Source: Streptomyces sannanensis (lineage in GTDB: Bacteria > Actinomycetota > Actinomycetes > Streptomycetales > Streptomycetaceae). Taken from it: DNA of 64,000 nt. The notes under the pieces were generated by a model. It was not told the DNA's origin. It ran no database searches and was given only the letters and a program-made list of their open reading frames with translations. Made by a program: the position numbers and the translations under genes. Below are positions 7,930 through 16,110 of the stretch, in pieces. Numbering within the stretch: the first letter of the stretch is position 1; every line of letters starts with the position of its first letter. The stretch spans positions 2,170,001-2,234,000 of the forward strand of contig NZ_BAAAYL010000001.1 of NCBI RefSeq assembly GCF_039536205.1, read 5' to 3'.

Positions 7930-9192
7930 TCACGGCTGCGGCGACCTCGCGTCGTAACGGAGGAACCCTCGCCGTCCGAGGGCGAGCAGCCCGACCGCCA
8001 CCACACACGCCAGCCCGCCCCCGACCACGGCCACCGCGGGCGAGGCGAGATCGGCGACCGAACCGGCCAGGAAGTCCCCGGCCCGCGGACCGCCCGCCAC
8101 AACGACGATGAAGACGCCCTGGAGCCGGCCGCGCATCTCGTCCGGCACCGCGGCCTGGAGCATCGTGTTGCGGAACACCATCGACACGGTGTCTGAGAAG
8201 CCCGCGAGCGCGAGGAAGAGCAGCCCGAGCCAGAGTTCGCGGGTCAGCCCGAAGACGGCGATCGCCGCGCCCCAGCAGGACACCGCGAGGACGACGGCGA
8301 GACCGTGCCGGTGGATCCGGCCGAGCCAGCCGGAGAAGACCCCGCCGAGCAGGGCGCCCACGGCGGGCGCGGCAGCCAGCAGTCCGGCCGTCCGGGCATC
8401 ACCGCCGTACCAGAGCCCGGCAATGGCCGGGAAGAGCGCCCGCGGATGGGCAAGGATCATCGCGCAGAAGTCGGAGAAGAACGTCATCCGGAGATTGGGC
8501 TTGGTGGCCAGGAACCGCAGCCCGTCCAGGACCGACGCCCGCTTCGCCCCTTCGGCGCGGTCGGGCAGCATCGAGGGCAGCCGCCACATCGCGTACAGCG
8601 CGGCGGTGAAGGTGACGCTGTCGATCAGGTACGCGGCCTGGTAGCCCCAGAAGCCCACGACCAGCCCGCCCAGCATCGGGCCGACGAGGAAGCCTGAGGT
8701 CGTGGTCATCGACTGCAGCGCGTTGGCCGCGGGCAGCTGCTCCGGCGGCAGCAGCCGGGGGATCATCGAGCTTCTGGCCGGGGAGTTGAGGGCGGCGCAG
8801 ACCGCCTGCAGCGCGACGACGGCGTACAGGAACCAGACCCGGTGGAAGTCGGCGAGCGCGCCGGCGGCCAGCACCACGGAGAGTACGGCCGAGCCCGCCG
8901 CGCTCCACAGGCCGAGCTTGCGGCGGTCCACGGTGTCGGCGACAGCCCCGCCGTACAGGCCGAAGAGGACCAGTGGGACGAGGGAGCAGAGGCCGACGAG
9001 ACCGACCGAGAAGCTGGACCGGGTGATGTCGTAGACCTGGAGGGAGACCGCGAGCGAGGTCATGCCCTGGCCGATCCAGGAGATGGTGTTGCCGACCCAG
9101 AGCCTGCGGTAGTCGGGCGAGGTGCGCAGCGGGGTGAGGTCGGCGAGTATCCGGCGGCTCTTGGCCGGCGCCTGGGCCTTCGTCCCGCTCAC
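7930..9192 (-). CDS. MFS transporter, EntS-like
   Basis: A 420-residue membrane protein with about 12 predicted helices. It has the MFS loop motif between helices 2 and 3 (GAVADTVDRRKLG) and a second half repeating the fold. The pattern resembles EntS-type siderophore or drug exporters. The GTG start at 9192 overlaps the stop of the upstream acetyltransferase gene by 4 nt, so the two are co-translated. The substrate is unknown. Confidence 0.85.
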   Translation of the reverse strand: MSGTKAQAPAKSRRILADLTPLRTSPDYRRLWVGNTISWIGQGMTSLAVSLQVYDITRSSFSVGLVGLCSLVPLVLFGLYGGAVADTVDRRKLGLWSAAGSAVLSVVLAAGALADFHRVWFLYAVVALQAVCAALNSPARSSMIPRLLPPEQLPAANALQSMTTTSGFLVGPMLGGLVVGFWGYQAAYLIDSVTFTAALYAMWRLPSMLPDRAEGAKRASVLDGLRFLATKPNLRMTFFSDFCAMILAHPRALFPAIAGLWYGGDARTAGLLAAAPAVGALLGGVFSGWLGRIHRHGLAVVLAVSCWGAAIAVFGLTRELWLGLLFLALAGFSDTVSMVFRNTMLQAAVPDEMRGRLQGVFIVVVAGGPRAGDFLAGSVADLASPAVAVVGGGLACVVAVGLLALGRRGFLRYDARSPQP

Positions 9193-9635
9193 AGCTCGAA
9201 CCGCGGCTCGGGCCGCTCCCAGGTGACCTTGGGCGGTACGGGTGCGACGGTGCCGGTGCGGCGGGCGCCCGTACGGCGGTAGAACTTCTCGGCCGGCGGG
9301 TGGGACACGACACGTACATGCGGGAGTCCGGCCTCCCCGGCGTGTCCGAACATGTGCTCCATCAGGAGCCGCCCGATGCCGAGCCCCTGCGCCTCGTCGG
9401 CGACGAAGGCCGGGTCGAGTTCGGCGTCGTCGAGGAGCAGGACGTAGAAGCCCAGCACCCGCCCGGCGGGGTCGGCCGCCTTGTACACCGGGTGGCGTTC
9501 GATGGAGTCGGCGGTGACGCGGTATCCGGCGACCATCGGGGCATATCGCCCCTCGTAGGCCCGGGAGGCCTGCACCAGCGCGGTGAGGGCCTCCGCGTCC
9601 TGCGCGGAGGCCCTGTCGATCAGTGTCGTCACCAT
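9189..9635 (-). CDS. GNAT family N-acetyltransferase
   Basis: A 148-residue protein with the GNAT fold: VLGFYVLLLDDAELDPAFV strands, then the acetyl-CoA motif A (ADEAQGLGIGRLLMEHM) and the terminal KFYRRTGARRTG segment. It acetylates an unknown amine. It is translationally coupled to the MFS exporter downstream, which suggests modification and export of the same compound class. Confidence 0.85.
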   Translation of the reverse strand: MVTTLIDRASAQDAEALTALVQASRAYEGRYAPMVAGYRVTADSIERHPVYKAADPAGRVLGFYVLLLDDAELDPAFVADEAQGLGIGRLLMEHMFGHAGEAGLPHVRVVSHPPAEKFYRRTGARRTGTVAPVPPKVTWERPEPRFEL

Positions 9636-9670
9636 GCGGAGCAGCATAGGGGCGGGGTCGACAGTGCCCC

Positions 9671-10395
9671 TTACGGCTGGAGTCGCACCACCTGCGGGTC
9701 GTGGTCGCTGGTCTGATCGGCGAACTCGGCGTTCACATGAACGATGTCGTAGTCGAGCGGGCCGGTGGCCGTGCTCAGCACATCGCCGACGTCGGCGACC
9801 GGGAAGGCGGTGGTCAGCAGGGACTCGACCTTGACCCGGCCGGTGTTCTGCGAGGTGTACGAGCCGTAGACGGTGCCGCCCCGTGGGCTCGGGTTCTCGG
9901 CCGGCTTGGCGGTGACGAACAGCTCGGCGTACGGGGTGGTCGCGCCGACCACACGGGCGTTGGTGACCTGGACCCGCATGCCCTCGAGGGACTCGTACCG
10001 GTCGAGCGCGTACGTGGACGGGGCGAGCGTCAGCCCCTCGATGGAACCGCCGCCGGCATCCGGAGCGTAGGCACCCGGGACCGAGGCGGCGTCCAGCACG
10101 AAGGACGCGGGCAGCGCGTTTCCGGTGGAGAGGGTGGAGACGATCTGCGGCGAGCTCAGCTCGGTCAGCGACTGAACGCCGCCGGCCTCCCGGGTAGTAC
10201 TCGGTGACCCGGCCGGTCACCGTCACCTTGTTGCCCACCTTGTGGAGGGGGCGCTGGAACCGGTGAACGCGAAGATCGCCTCGCTGGTGGCGGGGTTGCC
10301 GTCATCGACCGGGTCCTGGATCCAGTAGCCCCGAGAGGTGCCGGTCGAGCGGATCGCGGTAACAATGCCGGTGTCGGTGACCGACGAACCACTTT
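9671..10395 (-). pseudogene. Decayed extracellular endonuclease/exonuclease/phosphatase (ExeM-like) gene
   Basis: Three minus-strand frames carry consecutive pieces of one protein. Near 10390-10250 the reading is an OB-fold part with TSRGYWIQDPVDDGNPATSE, then VGNKVTVTGRVTEYYPG, then from about 10170 SLTELSSPQIVSTLSTGNAL onward. The last frame joins directly to the C-terminal DYDIVHVNAEFADQTSDHD, so most of the metal-binding catalytic core is deleted. At least two frameshifts and one internal deletion make it non-functional. Confidence 0.7.
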
Positions 10396-10455
10396 AGGGG
10401 GAAAGGCGCTTGGTGCTCTGAACCGCCGCGATGGTCGCGGTGGCGGCTGTTGCAG

Positions 10456-10763
10456 GCTGCGGTACGGACGGCCGCGGAGCCGGCACCGGTCCCCTGGTAC
10501 TCCGGGAGTACGGCGACGGGGGCCAGGCACAGCGCCGGGGTGTCGTCGATGTGACAGCGGGTCAGCAGCGCGTGACCGACGAGCCTGCCGTCCTGGTCCG
10601 TGACGACGATGGACAGGCCGTCGATCCACGAGGAGTCGGCCCGCAGGGCCTCGACGAGGTCGGCTTCCAGCGGGGTGTCGAAGGCGGCGAGGTCGGTCTC
10701 GCGGATGGCGGGGGTGTCGGCGCCGGTCTCGGCGCGCGTGATCCAGTCGGTGCGAGTGCTCAT
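10456..10763 (-). pseudogene. Truncated GNAT acetyltransferase
   Basis: It starts at ATG 10763 (MSTRTDWITRAETGADTPAI) and keeps the first half of a GNAT fold through motif A (VAVLPEYQGTGAGSAAV). The frame then leaves the homology at about 10456 and runs into the nuclease remnant. The second half of the acetyl-CoA site is missing. The end coordinate is approximate. Confidence 0.65.
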
Positions 10764-10845
10764 GACAGGATGAGGATCCGTTTCGTGGTCCCATTGTGTT
10801 GCGGCAGCAGCTCTGGGACCCTGGTGCGTCTCGTGCCGCCTGGAG

Positions 10846-11408
10846 TCACAAGTCAGCAGTGGTGAGGATTCGATACATCCGAGTTGGCCGCAGCGCGGAG
10901 TTGGCAGCGGCATCGTCGGCGACCTCGGGGTCCGGGTCTGATAGCAGCTGCTCCAGCAGCGCATCCGTGATGTTGGGGTGACGAGCAACTCCGCGGCGCA
11001 GGAAGGACTCGGCAGCAGCGGCGAGTTGCTGAAGGGCTGTCACGGGTAGGTCTGGGTCTTGCAAGGCGACGTGGCGCACGTTCGGGCTCGGTTCGTCGGC
11101 GAACGTGCGCAGCCGCGGTCCACCATGTCGCGGACGAAGTCCGCGTACGCGTCACGGATCGCCGGATCGGGATGCTCAGCGATCCTGCGGCACATCGCCG
11201 GGGAGAGCCGGTCCCCGTGAAGGCGCACCGCGGTCTCGCCGTCGCCGTGCGCCAACAGAGCCTCGACAACGGCGTCCGCCAGCCGCCCACGGCGCAGCAA
11301 TATCCCGTGTCGGCCGGCCGCGTGTGCGGCCAAGCGCACCAGGACGTCCTGAGAAGCTGCTGGGTTTCGCCCCAGCCCGGACAGTTGCGGATGATTGAGG
11401 CTCACCAT
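10846..11408 (-). pseudogene. Leucine-rich-repeat-variant-like protein, frameshifted
   Basis: Alpha-helical repeats of about 24 residues are visible (PAASQDVLVRLAAHAAGRHG, ADAVVEALLAHGD, NITDALLEQLLSDPDPEVAD). Near 11085 the frame shifts by one base: VRDMVDRG continues as LRTFADEPSPNVRHVALQD in another frame. The family is common in Streptomyces and of uncertain role, possibly protein binding. Upstream (11402-11520) another frame reads DFDRVAAFAKCSIKDFSG, a further remnant. Confidence 0.6.
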
Positions 11409-11556
11409 GCGCCCAACATAAAGGGCCAGCGGGTCCCACTGAAGTCCTTGATCGAACACTTCGCGAACGCGGCCACCCGGTCGAAGTCGAGCACCTCCAC
11501 ATCCACCTGCCCCGTGTGCTGAAGACGGCACCGTCGCCACCGTCGCAATGAGCCCC

Positions 11557-11772
11557 TCAGCTTCCGTCACAGCCTTCGAAGCAGGACACGATGTTGTTCC
11601 ACATGAAGGGGTCCTTCCGGCCTGGCTCTCCTTTCACCCAGCCGAACACCGCTGCAACCACCTTCTCGCGCGAGACCGTCCGGGTCTGGAAGTGCTCGGC
11701 GGGAGCCCCGTCCCGGTACTCCAACTGGAAGGTGTTGTCCTCCCACCAGAGGACACAGGCCCGGGTCGACGG
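11557..11772 (-). pseudogene. Start-less fragment of a hypothetical protein
   Basis: A 71-codon open frame without a usable start reads as ordinary protein (LWWEDNTFQLEYRDGAPAEH, VVAAVFGWVKGEPGRKDPFM, WNNIVSCFEGCDGS) and is closed upstream by TAA. It looks like the C-terminal half of a small Streptomyces protein of unknown function left behind by deletion. Confidence 0.5.
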
Positions 11773-11825
11773 TTATCAGCGTCACCATGTAGCACCAGGT
11801 AGCACACTCCGGCTACCGTAAGGAC

Positions 11826-12095
11826 ATGACCGCGCAGCCCGAGATCACCCAGCGCGACCTGCGCACCAGGTCCAAAGAGATCATGGATGCCGTCCAGAGT
11901 GGCCAGTCCTTCACCGTCACCCGGGACGGGCACCGCATCGGCGAGCTGATCCCCCTGCGTCGGCGTCGGCGCTTCGTTCCGCGCGGCGAGTTCGTCGCCA
12001 TGTCCCGCACCGCACCCGACATCCCCCTGGACGCCTTCCGCGCCGACCAGGACGCCGCCGCCGAGCAGGAGATGGACGACCCCTATGCCCGGTGA
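11826..12095 (+). CDS. Phd/YefM-type antitoxin
   Basis: An 89-residue protein starting MTAQPEITQRDLRTRSKEIM. The N-terminal Phd fold binds DNA (SGQSFTVTRDGHRIGELIPL), and an acidic disordered C-terminus (DAFRADQDAAAEQEMDDPYA) would wrap the toxin. It overlaps the PIN toxin by 11 nt, the usual coupled arrangement, and likely represses its own promoter. It is intact although it lies in a decayed zone. Confidence 0.88.
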   Translation: MTAQPEITQRDLRTRSKEIMDAVQSGQSFTVTRDGHRIGELIPLRRRRRFVPRGEFVAMSRTAPDIPLDAFRADQDAAAEQEMDDPYAR

Positions 12096-12543
12096 ACACC
12101 AGCAGGGACTCCTCGACACCAACATCATGATCCTACGCAAGTGGATCAACCCCGAGGAGCTCCCCGCCGAGATGGCCATCACCGCCGTCACCCTGGCCGA
12201 ACTCTCCGCAGGCCCCCACCAGGTTCGCAGCAACGCCGAACAGGACGACTACGACGAACACGCCGAACGCGCCCGCCGCACGGACATCCTCCAGCGCGCT
12301 GAGAACGAGTTCGACCCCATCCCCTTCGACGCGGAAGCCGCGCGCATCTACGGCCGGGTCTGCGCGGCCGTCATCAGCGCCGGCCGCACGCCCCGGCGCC
12401 GTATCGCCGATCTGATGATCGCCTCGATCGCCATCGCCGAAGGCCTCCCCCTGTTCACCACCAACCCCGACGACTTCAAGGGCCTGGACGACCTCCTCGC
12501 CGTCGTCCCCGTCACCCGACCCACAGTGCTCCACGACCGGTAG
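12085..12543 (+). CDS. VapC-like PIN-domain toxin
   Basis: A 152-residue PIN ribonuclease. The acidic residues sit in LLDTNIMILRKW, the TLAELSAG glutamate, and the RRRIADLMIASIAIAEGLPL and LFTTNPDDFKGL segments. VapC toxins cleave tRNA or rRNA, and the target here is unknown. It is paired with the overlapping Phd-type antitoxin. A tyrosine-integrase fragment and a tRNA scar directly downstream suggest it came in on, or was retained from, an integrated element. Confidence 0.88.
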   Translation: MPGEHQQGLLDTNIMILRKWINPEELPAEMAITAVTLAELSAGPHQVRSNAEQDDYDEHAERARRTDILQRAENEFDPIPFDAEAARIYGRVCAAVISAGRTPRRRIADLMIASIAIAEGLPLFTTNPDDFKGLDDLLAVVPVTRPTVLHDR

Positions 12544-12546
12544 TGG

Positions 12547-12762
12547 GATGCCAACGCACCCCGCCGCACCGACCTGAAGATCGTCCAGGAGATGCTCGGC
12601 CACTCCATGATCACCCCGACCGCCGCTACGTACACCAGCATGGCCCCTGCCCTGTCCCGGGCCGCCGCCGAGGCCGCCGCGGCAATCGGCCCGCGGAACG
12701 GCCACAAGGGCCCGAGGGCGGCTCTCCGCGTGATCGACGGCACCGGCGGGCAGGCCGCCTGA
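12547..12762 (+). pseudogene. C-terminal fragment of a tyrosine integrase
   Basis: The open frame reads RRTDLKIVQEMLGHSMITPT and continues ATYTSMAPALSRAAAEAAAA, ending at TGA 12760-12762. LGHSMITPTAATYTSM is the last catalytic block of tyrosine recombinases (H-x-x-tyrosine region). The N-terminal and most of the catalytic domain are missing. It lies next to the tRNA scar, so it is the relic of an integrated element. Confidence 0.75.
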
Positions 12763-12849
12763 TCGTGCGTCGCCACAGCCCCGCTCACACCTTCCCGGCG
12801 CCGCGTTCTCTGTGAGTTCTCGGAGACTGCGACATCCGGGCCAGAACGG

Positions 12850-12887
12850 GCAGAGGCCCGCCGGACAAACGTCCGGCGGGCCTCTGC
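12850..12887. terminator. Strong bidirectional hairpin terminator
   Basis: A perfect 17-bp stem (12850-12866 with 12871-12887, core GGCCCGCCGGAC) closes an AAAC loop and is followed by CTTGATC. It lies between the integrase fragment and the tRNA scar. Confidence 0.85.
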
Positions 12888-12944
12888 CTTGATCGCCGCA
12901 ACCAGCGTCTCCGCTGATCAAACCGTTTCTGCACCACTGTGCAG

Positions 12945-12994
12945 TGGTGGGGCGGGTGGGACTCGAACCCACGGCCGACGGATTATGAGTCCAT
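12945..12994 (-). other. Attachment-site scar: 3' half of a tRNA with CAT anticodon
   Basis: The minus strand contains an anticodon loop CTCATAA with its stem, a variable region, a full T-arm (GTGGGTTCGAGTCCCAC), the 3' acceptor strand CCGCCCC and ACCA. The 5' half is absent: no D-arm or matching GGGGCGG strand lies upstream, and the sequence there is unrelated. The gene would be tRNA-Met or tRNA-Ile2 (CAT). The broken side faces the prophage and the CCA side faces the chromosome, which is what the displaced attachment end looks like after integration into a tRNA 3' end. Confidence 0.7.
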
Positions 12995-13415
12995 CGGAAT
13001 CTGTGCGCCTCGGGTTCCAGGAAGATCAATCTAGCCCGTTTTGGCTGGCCAGGCCTCCCTTCGAGAGCGCAGGACTCCAAGGGAGGTTCTGTCTTTACTC
13101 AGGCTTCCGTCCCCGCTGTGTCCCCATCACGTCCCCTCGGCACGCTGACAGAACTCCTGGTGAGAGGCCTGCAGGGCGCCGTGGTGCTGCGGGGTCGGCG
13201 AGCAGGGCCAGCCGGAACTCGCGTGCAGCGGATTGACCTTCCGACGCACGAAGGCCCTGCCCCCAATCGGGTGGGGTCAGGGCCTCAAGCGAGCCACGGC
13301 AGTCGCTGCCGGTGCTGCAACGGTAGCCGTTCCACTTGCCCGCGTCCCGGTTTCTGGGTTTCAGCTGCCTGCCCAGAGCGGGCTGCGGGCTTGGAGGTCA
13401 CTCCGCGCCAGCGGG
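12995..13415. other. Gene-poor left prophage boundary
   Basis: No start-to-stop gene is convincing. A minus-strand frame ending at about 13096 reads as a protein tail (AAREFRLALLADPAAPRRPA, then GDVMGTQRGRKPE), possibly the end of an integrase-like or other lost gene, but this is weak. A hairpin at 13251-13283 (GGCCCTGACCCC with GGGGGCAGGGCC on the minus strand) would terminate leftward early transcription. Confidence 0.5.
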
Positions 13416-13871
13416 TTAGGACTGGCCCTCGGGGTGTTTGTCGCGCTCCTCGAGAACGAGGAACATCAGGTGGTCGGGGTCCAGGCCGTCGTCCAGAAAG
13501 CTGTGGAGAAGCCGGGCCATGACGTAGGAGGCATCGATCGCGAGTGCCGCGTGTACGGCGATCGCTGCGCCGTGCCGTTCGCCTGCAACGAAGTGGCCCC
13601 AGGCGGCGAGGGTGTGAAGGGCCGGGGTGTAGCCGGTGTACCCGGTGGTTTCGCAGCGCGCGATGGCATGGTGCCACAGGATGCGGGCGTTATTCAGTTC
13701 GCAGGGGTAGATGAACGCCATGGCACGGTCACGGGCGATGGGGTCGGTCAGCCCCATGGTGATCCGGTGAATCGTGGCGTCGTCCAGGCCGCTGGGGTCG
13801 TCGTCGTTCTTAATGACGTCGTGGATGAGGCGGATGGTGTCTTCGCGCAGAGCCTCGCGGGTCGGTATCAC
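13416..13871 (-). CDS. DUF4192-like protein
   Basis: 151 residues from GTG 13871 (GAGAGG upstream). The helical text (NNARILWHHAIARCETTGYT, LHTLAAWGHFVAGERHGAAI, AIDASYVMARLLHSFLDDGL) is the C-terminal half of DUF4192, an actinobacterial family of unknown function often found in phages and plasmids. It is the last gene of the leftward early region and precedes the boundary hairpin. Confidence 0.65.
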   Translation of the reverse strand: MIPTREALREDTIRLIHDVIKNDDDPSGLDDATIHRITMGLTDPIARDRAMAFIYPCELNNARILWHHAIARCETTGYTGYTPALHTLAAWGHFVAGERHGAAIAVHAALAIDASYVMARLLHSFLDDGLDPDHLMFLVLEERDKHPEGQS

Positions 13872-13888
13872 GATGCAGTCCTCTCGCC

Positions 13889-14365
13889 TCAGGCGTTGGT
13901 CTTGGCGGGCTTCTTGCGGGCGCGGCGCGCCTTCGGCTTGGGCGCCGGTTCGGCCTTGACGGTGGGGGTGTCGGTCTCGGTCTCCCAGGGGCGGTCGCCG
14001 ACGTGTCGGGGCTTGCGGTCGACGGCGGGCAGGAGGTCGTGCTGGATGCGCTCGGCGATGACGTCGGCGGGGTCCTGGTCGTCGTCGACGGAGGTGAGGG
14101 GTACGGCCATGTTCCAGGCGTAGAAGGTGCCTTCGGTCCACTGCTGGCTGTTGGGGTTGTACGCGGTCCCGGTGCAGTTGAGGGCGAGCTGTACGACGGC
14201 TCCGGAGAAGAGGGTGCGCAGGGTGATCATGGGCGCGGAGTCGCCGTCGTGGATGAGCATGGCGGTGCCGTCTTCGCCGCCGGGGGGCAGGATGCGCCAC
14301 TCGGGGCCGAGGGTGCGGGCGATGGCGTCGGCGGTGTCGCCGAGGGCGCTGGTGGTGAGGATCAT
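13889..14365 (-). CDS. Hypothetical early phage protein
   Basis: 158 residues. The ATG at 14365 sits 6 nt after the GGAG of a start-associated sequence. The N-terminal two thirds look like a mixed alpha/beta domain (ILTTSALGDTADAIARTLGP, TLFSGAVVQLALNCTGTAY). The C-terminus is basic and Lys/Pro/Ala-rich (KPKARRARKKPAK), suggesting nucleic-acid contact. I do not recognise the family. Confidence 0.7.
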   Translation of the reverse strand: MILTTSALGDTADAIARTLGPEWRILPPGGEDGTAMLIHDGDSAPMITLRTLFSGAVVQLALNCTGTAYNPNSQQWTEGTFYAWNMAVPLTSVDDDQDPADVIAERIQHDLLPAVDRKPRHVGDRPWETETDTPTVKAEPAPKPKARRARKKPAKTNA

Positions 14366-14586
14366 CTGGTTCTCCAAGAGGTTGCAGACCTGTGGGGGCC
14401 GGGGTTGGCCCGGCCCCCACGGGGGTTGATCTCGCTGTAGAGCTCGATGCGGTCGTAGAGGTCGCGGCCGGAAGGAAGCGTGCTGCCGAAGCGGACGATG
14501 TGTACGTCGGTCTCGCCGTGCTCCGGATGCTGAATCGAGAGCTTCGGTGTGGCCGCCTGCCGGGCGCCGAGCGGCCGGGCACCCAT
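14362..14586 (-). CDS. Small hypothetical protein overlapping the next gene
   Basis: 74 residues from ATG 14586. The middle (GETDVHIVRFGSTLPSGRDL) reads like real protein, and its TGA overlaps the next ATG as ATGA, which suggests coupling. However, its last 20 codons run through the hairpin and start-associated sequence of the following gene, so the true product may be shorter or absent. Confidence 0.45.
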   Translation of the reverse strand: MGARPLGARQAATPKLSIQHPEHGETDVHIVRFGSTLPSGRDLYDRIELYSEINPRGGRANPGPHRSATSWRTR

Positions 14587-14605
14587 CAGCGCCCGGCCGG
14601 CGACC

Positions 14606-14905
14606 TCAGGGGCCCCAGATTTCCGCGTAGGCCTCGATGAGCTCGAGCAGCTTGGTGGTGCCGATGGCGCCGTAGGTGTAGGTCCACGTGTCGATCGGGC
14701 CGCACGTGGGGTGAATCAGGGAGATGGCGATCTTGATGTCGCCGTCGCCTCGCACCTGGGCAAGGGTGATCTTCAGACGGTTGGGGTTTCCGCCGAACCG
14801 GATGTAGAGGCTGTCACCGAGGGCACAGGCCTGGACAGGCTTGGGGTCGCCGTCACAGGTGTCGGCGAGGCAGTTCGCAACGGTGTTGAGCAGTCGGGTG
14901 TACAT
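14606..14905 (-). CDS. Hypothetical early phage protein
   Basis: 99 residues from ATG 14905 with GGGGAGGG upstream. It is the first gene after the repeated promoter at 14955-14983. It reads as a small beta-rich fold (SLYIRFGGNPNRLKITLAQV, DIKIAISLIHPTCGPIDTWT). No family is recognised. Confidence 0.7.
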   Translation of the reverse strand: MYTRLLNTVANCLADTCDGDPKPVQACALGDSLYIRFGGNPNRLKITLAQVRGDGDIKIAISLIHPTCGPIDTWTYTYGAIGTTKLLELIEAYAEIWGP

Positions 14906-14954
14906 GGACCCTCCCCTTTGGTTGGGCGAGGGGCTTCCCCCTCGCTCTGGTTAT

Positions 14955-14983
14955 ATTTTATTACACGTAGAGGTGAAGATCAA
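14955..14983 (-). promoter_or_regulatory. Repeated early promoter, copy 1
   Basis: On the minus strand TTGATC (-35, 14983-14978) lies 17 bp from TAAAAT (-10, 14960-14955), followed by ATAACC. It is nearly identical to copies at 16918, 18620 and 24434. It would drive the 14905 gene leftward. Confidence 0.8.
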
Positions 14984-15007
14984 CTCGTCTGGCGACATAC
15001 CCCCAGG

Positions 15008-16033
15008 TCAGGCGGCCTGTATGCCCTCGCCCGCCCTACTGATCAGGCGCTCCGCCTGCGCCAGTGCGGCCGCCGTCGCCCCCGCTGCCACGATGCGGTT
15101 CCGGTGCTCGAAGATCGCCCGCTGATGCCCCAGGGCCCGGCTCGTCATATCCCCCTCGGAGAGGGTGTTGCCACAGGCCACGAGGGCACCGGGCCCGAGG
15201 TCCCAGATGATCGTGTTGACCGCGGCTCCGGCAGCGGCGATGGCGTCCAGCTCCTGGAGCATCCAGCCGAAGTCGTGCGGGTCGCGCTGGTATTCGCGCA
15301 GAATCTGGGCGGCCGCGCGGAACATGCCGCCTGTACCGCCGGCGGGCTCGTAGAAGCGGTGCATGCGGTCGAGGTCGCCCTCGATGAGCACCCGGGCCAT
15401 CATTTCGCAGACCTCGGGCGGGGTGTGGTACTCGCCGAGTCCTGAACGGGACGAGTGGTGGCGGAGCTTGGTGATGGTCCAGGACATGAGGTCGGTCTCA
15501 GACCGCATGTAGGGGTCGCTGTCGCCGGTGTGCTGCAGGACACCGTGCTTCAGCGCGGCGTCGGTGACGGCCTTGATGGCGCGCAGGGTCGGCTCATCGT
15601 GGTTCTCCTCGGTCCAGCGGAAGATCGGGGCCGCGGTGTCGATGAGGTCGGGCCGCTGGAGCCAGTTGGCGGCGACGACTTCACCGAATCCGGCGGGGAG
15701 CGCATCGGCAGGCTGGCTGGCGATGAAGTCGGCGAGCGCCTGGGCGTGGCCGGCGCCGTCGCTCTTGATCGGCCAGAGGGCGAGGGCGGCAACGATGCCG
15801 ACGGGTATGTCCATGCGGCTACTGCCGTGGGCGCGGTACCACGCGTCGGCGATCGCCTCACCGAAGTCGACGCCGCTGGTGCGCAACGTCTGGAAGTACG
15901 GCTTGCGCCGGGGCGGCTGTGCAGGTGCGGAAGCGGGCCTCGCCTCGGCATGCGGGGCGGGGGTGGACTTGAAAGTGGCGGGCACTGGCGCCGGTTCGGG
16001 GGTGTCCTGGGCGAAGAGGTCGAGCTGCTGCAT
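15008..16033 (-). CDS. N6-adenine methylase-like protein lacking NPPY
   Basis: 341 residues. The SAM-binding region is plain (RFYEPAGGTGGMFRAAAQIL), preceded by an HsdM-like target segment (GLGEYHTPPEVCEMMARVLI). The catalytic NPPY/F motif that should follow is not seen; the frame instead goes ALVACGNTLSEGDMTSRALG and ends with a helix. It therefore resembles a C-terminally cut type I/IIG methylase subunit. It may bind SAM or DNA without methylating, or act with another protein. Confidence 0.75.
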   Translation of the reverse strand: MQQLDLFAQDTPEPAPVPATFKSTPAPHAEARPASAPAQPPRRKPYFQTLRTSGVDFGEAIADAWYRAHGSSRMDIPVGIVAALALWPIKSDGAGHAQALADFIASQPADALPAGFGEVVAANWLQRPDLIDTAAPIFRWTEENHDEPTLRAIKAVTDAALKHGVLQHTGDSDPYMRSETDLMSWTITKLRHHSSRSGLGEYHTPPEVCEMMARVLIEGDLDRMHRFYEPAGGTGGMFRAAAQILREYQRDPHDFGWMLQELDAIAAAGAAVNTIIWDLGPGALVACGNTLSEGDMTSRALGHQRAIFEHRNRIVAAGATAAALAQAERLISRAGEGIQAA

Positions 16034-16110
16034 GGTGTCCTCCGGGCATGGGGCCGCCCCCTGGCCTGGGTTGTGAGGGCCGAGGGGGCGGCGTGGTGGC
16101 CGAGCGGGTG

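Noticed and set aside
10302..10763. Intact GNAT acetyltransferase
   Set aside because: Homology stops right after motif A; the rest of the frame is out-of-frame nuclease remnant.
12945..13030. Intact tRNA gene
   Set aside because: The D-arm and 5' acceptor strand are missing; only the anticodon arm to the CCA end is present.
13096..13240. C-terminal remnant of the prophage's own integrase
   Set aside because: A minus-strand frame ends GDVMGTQRGRKPE, which resembles some integrase tails, but no catalytic block precedes it, so I left it as an unassigned boundary.
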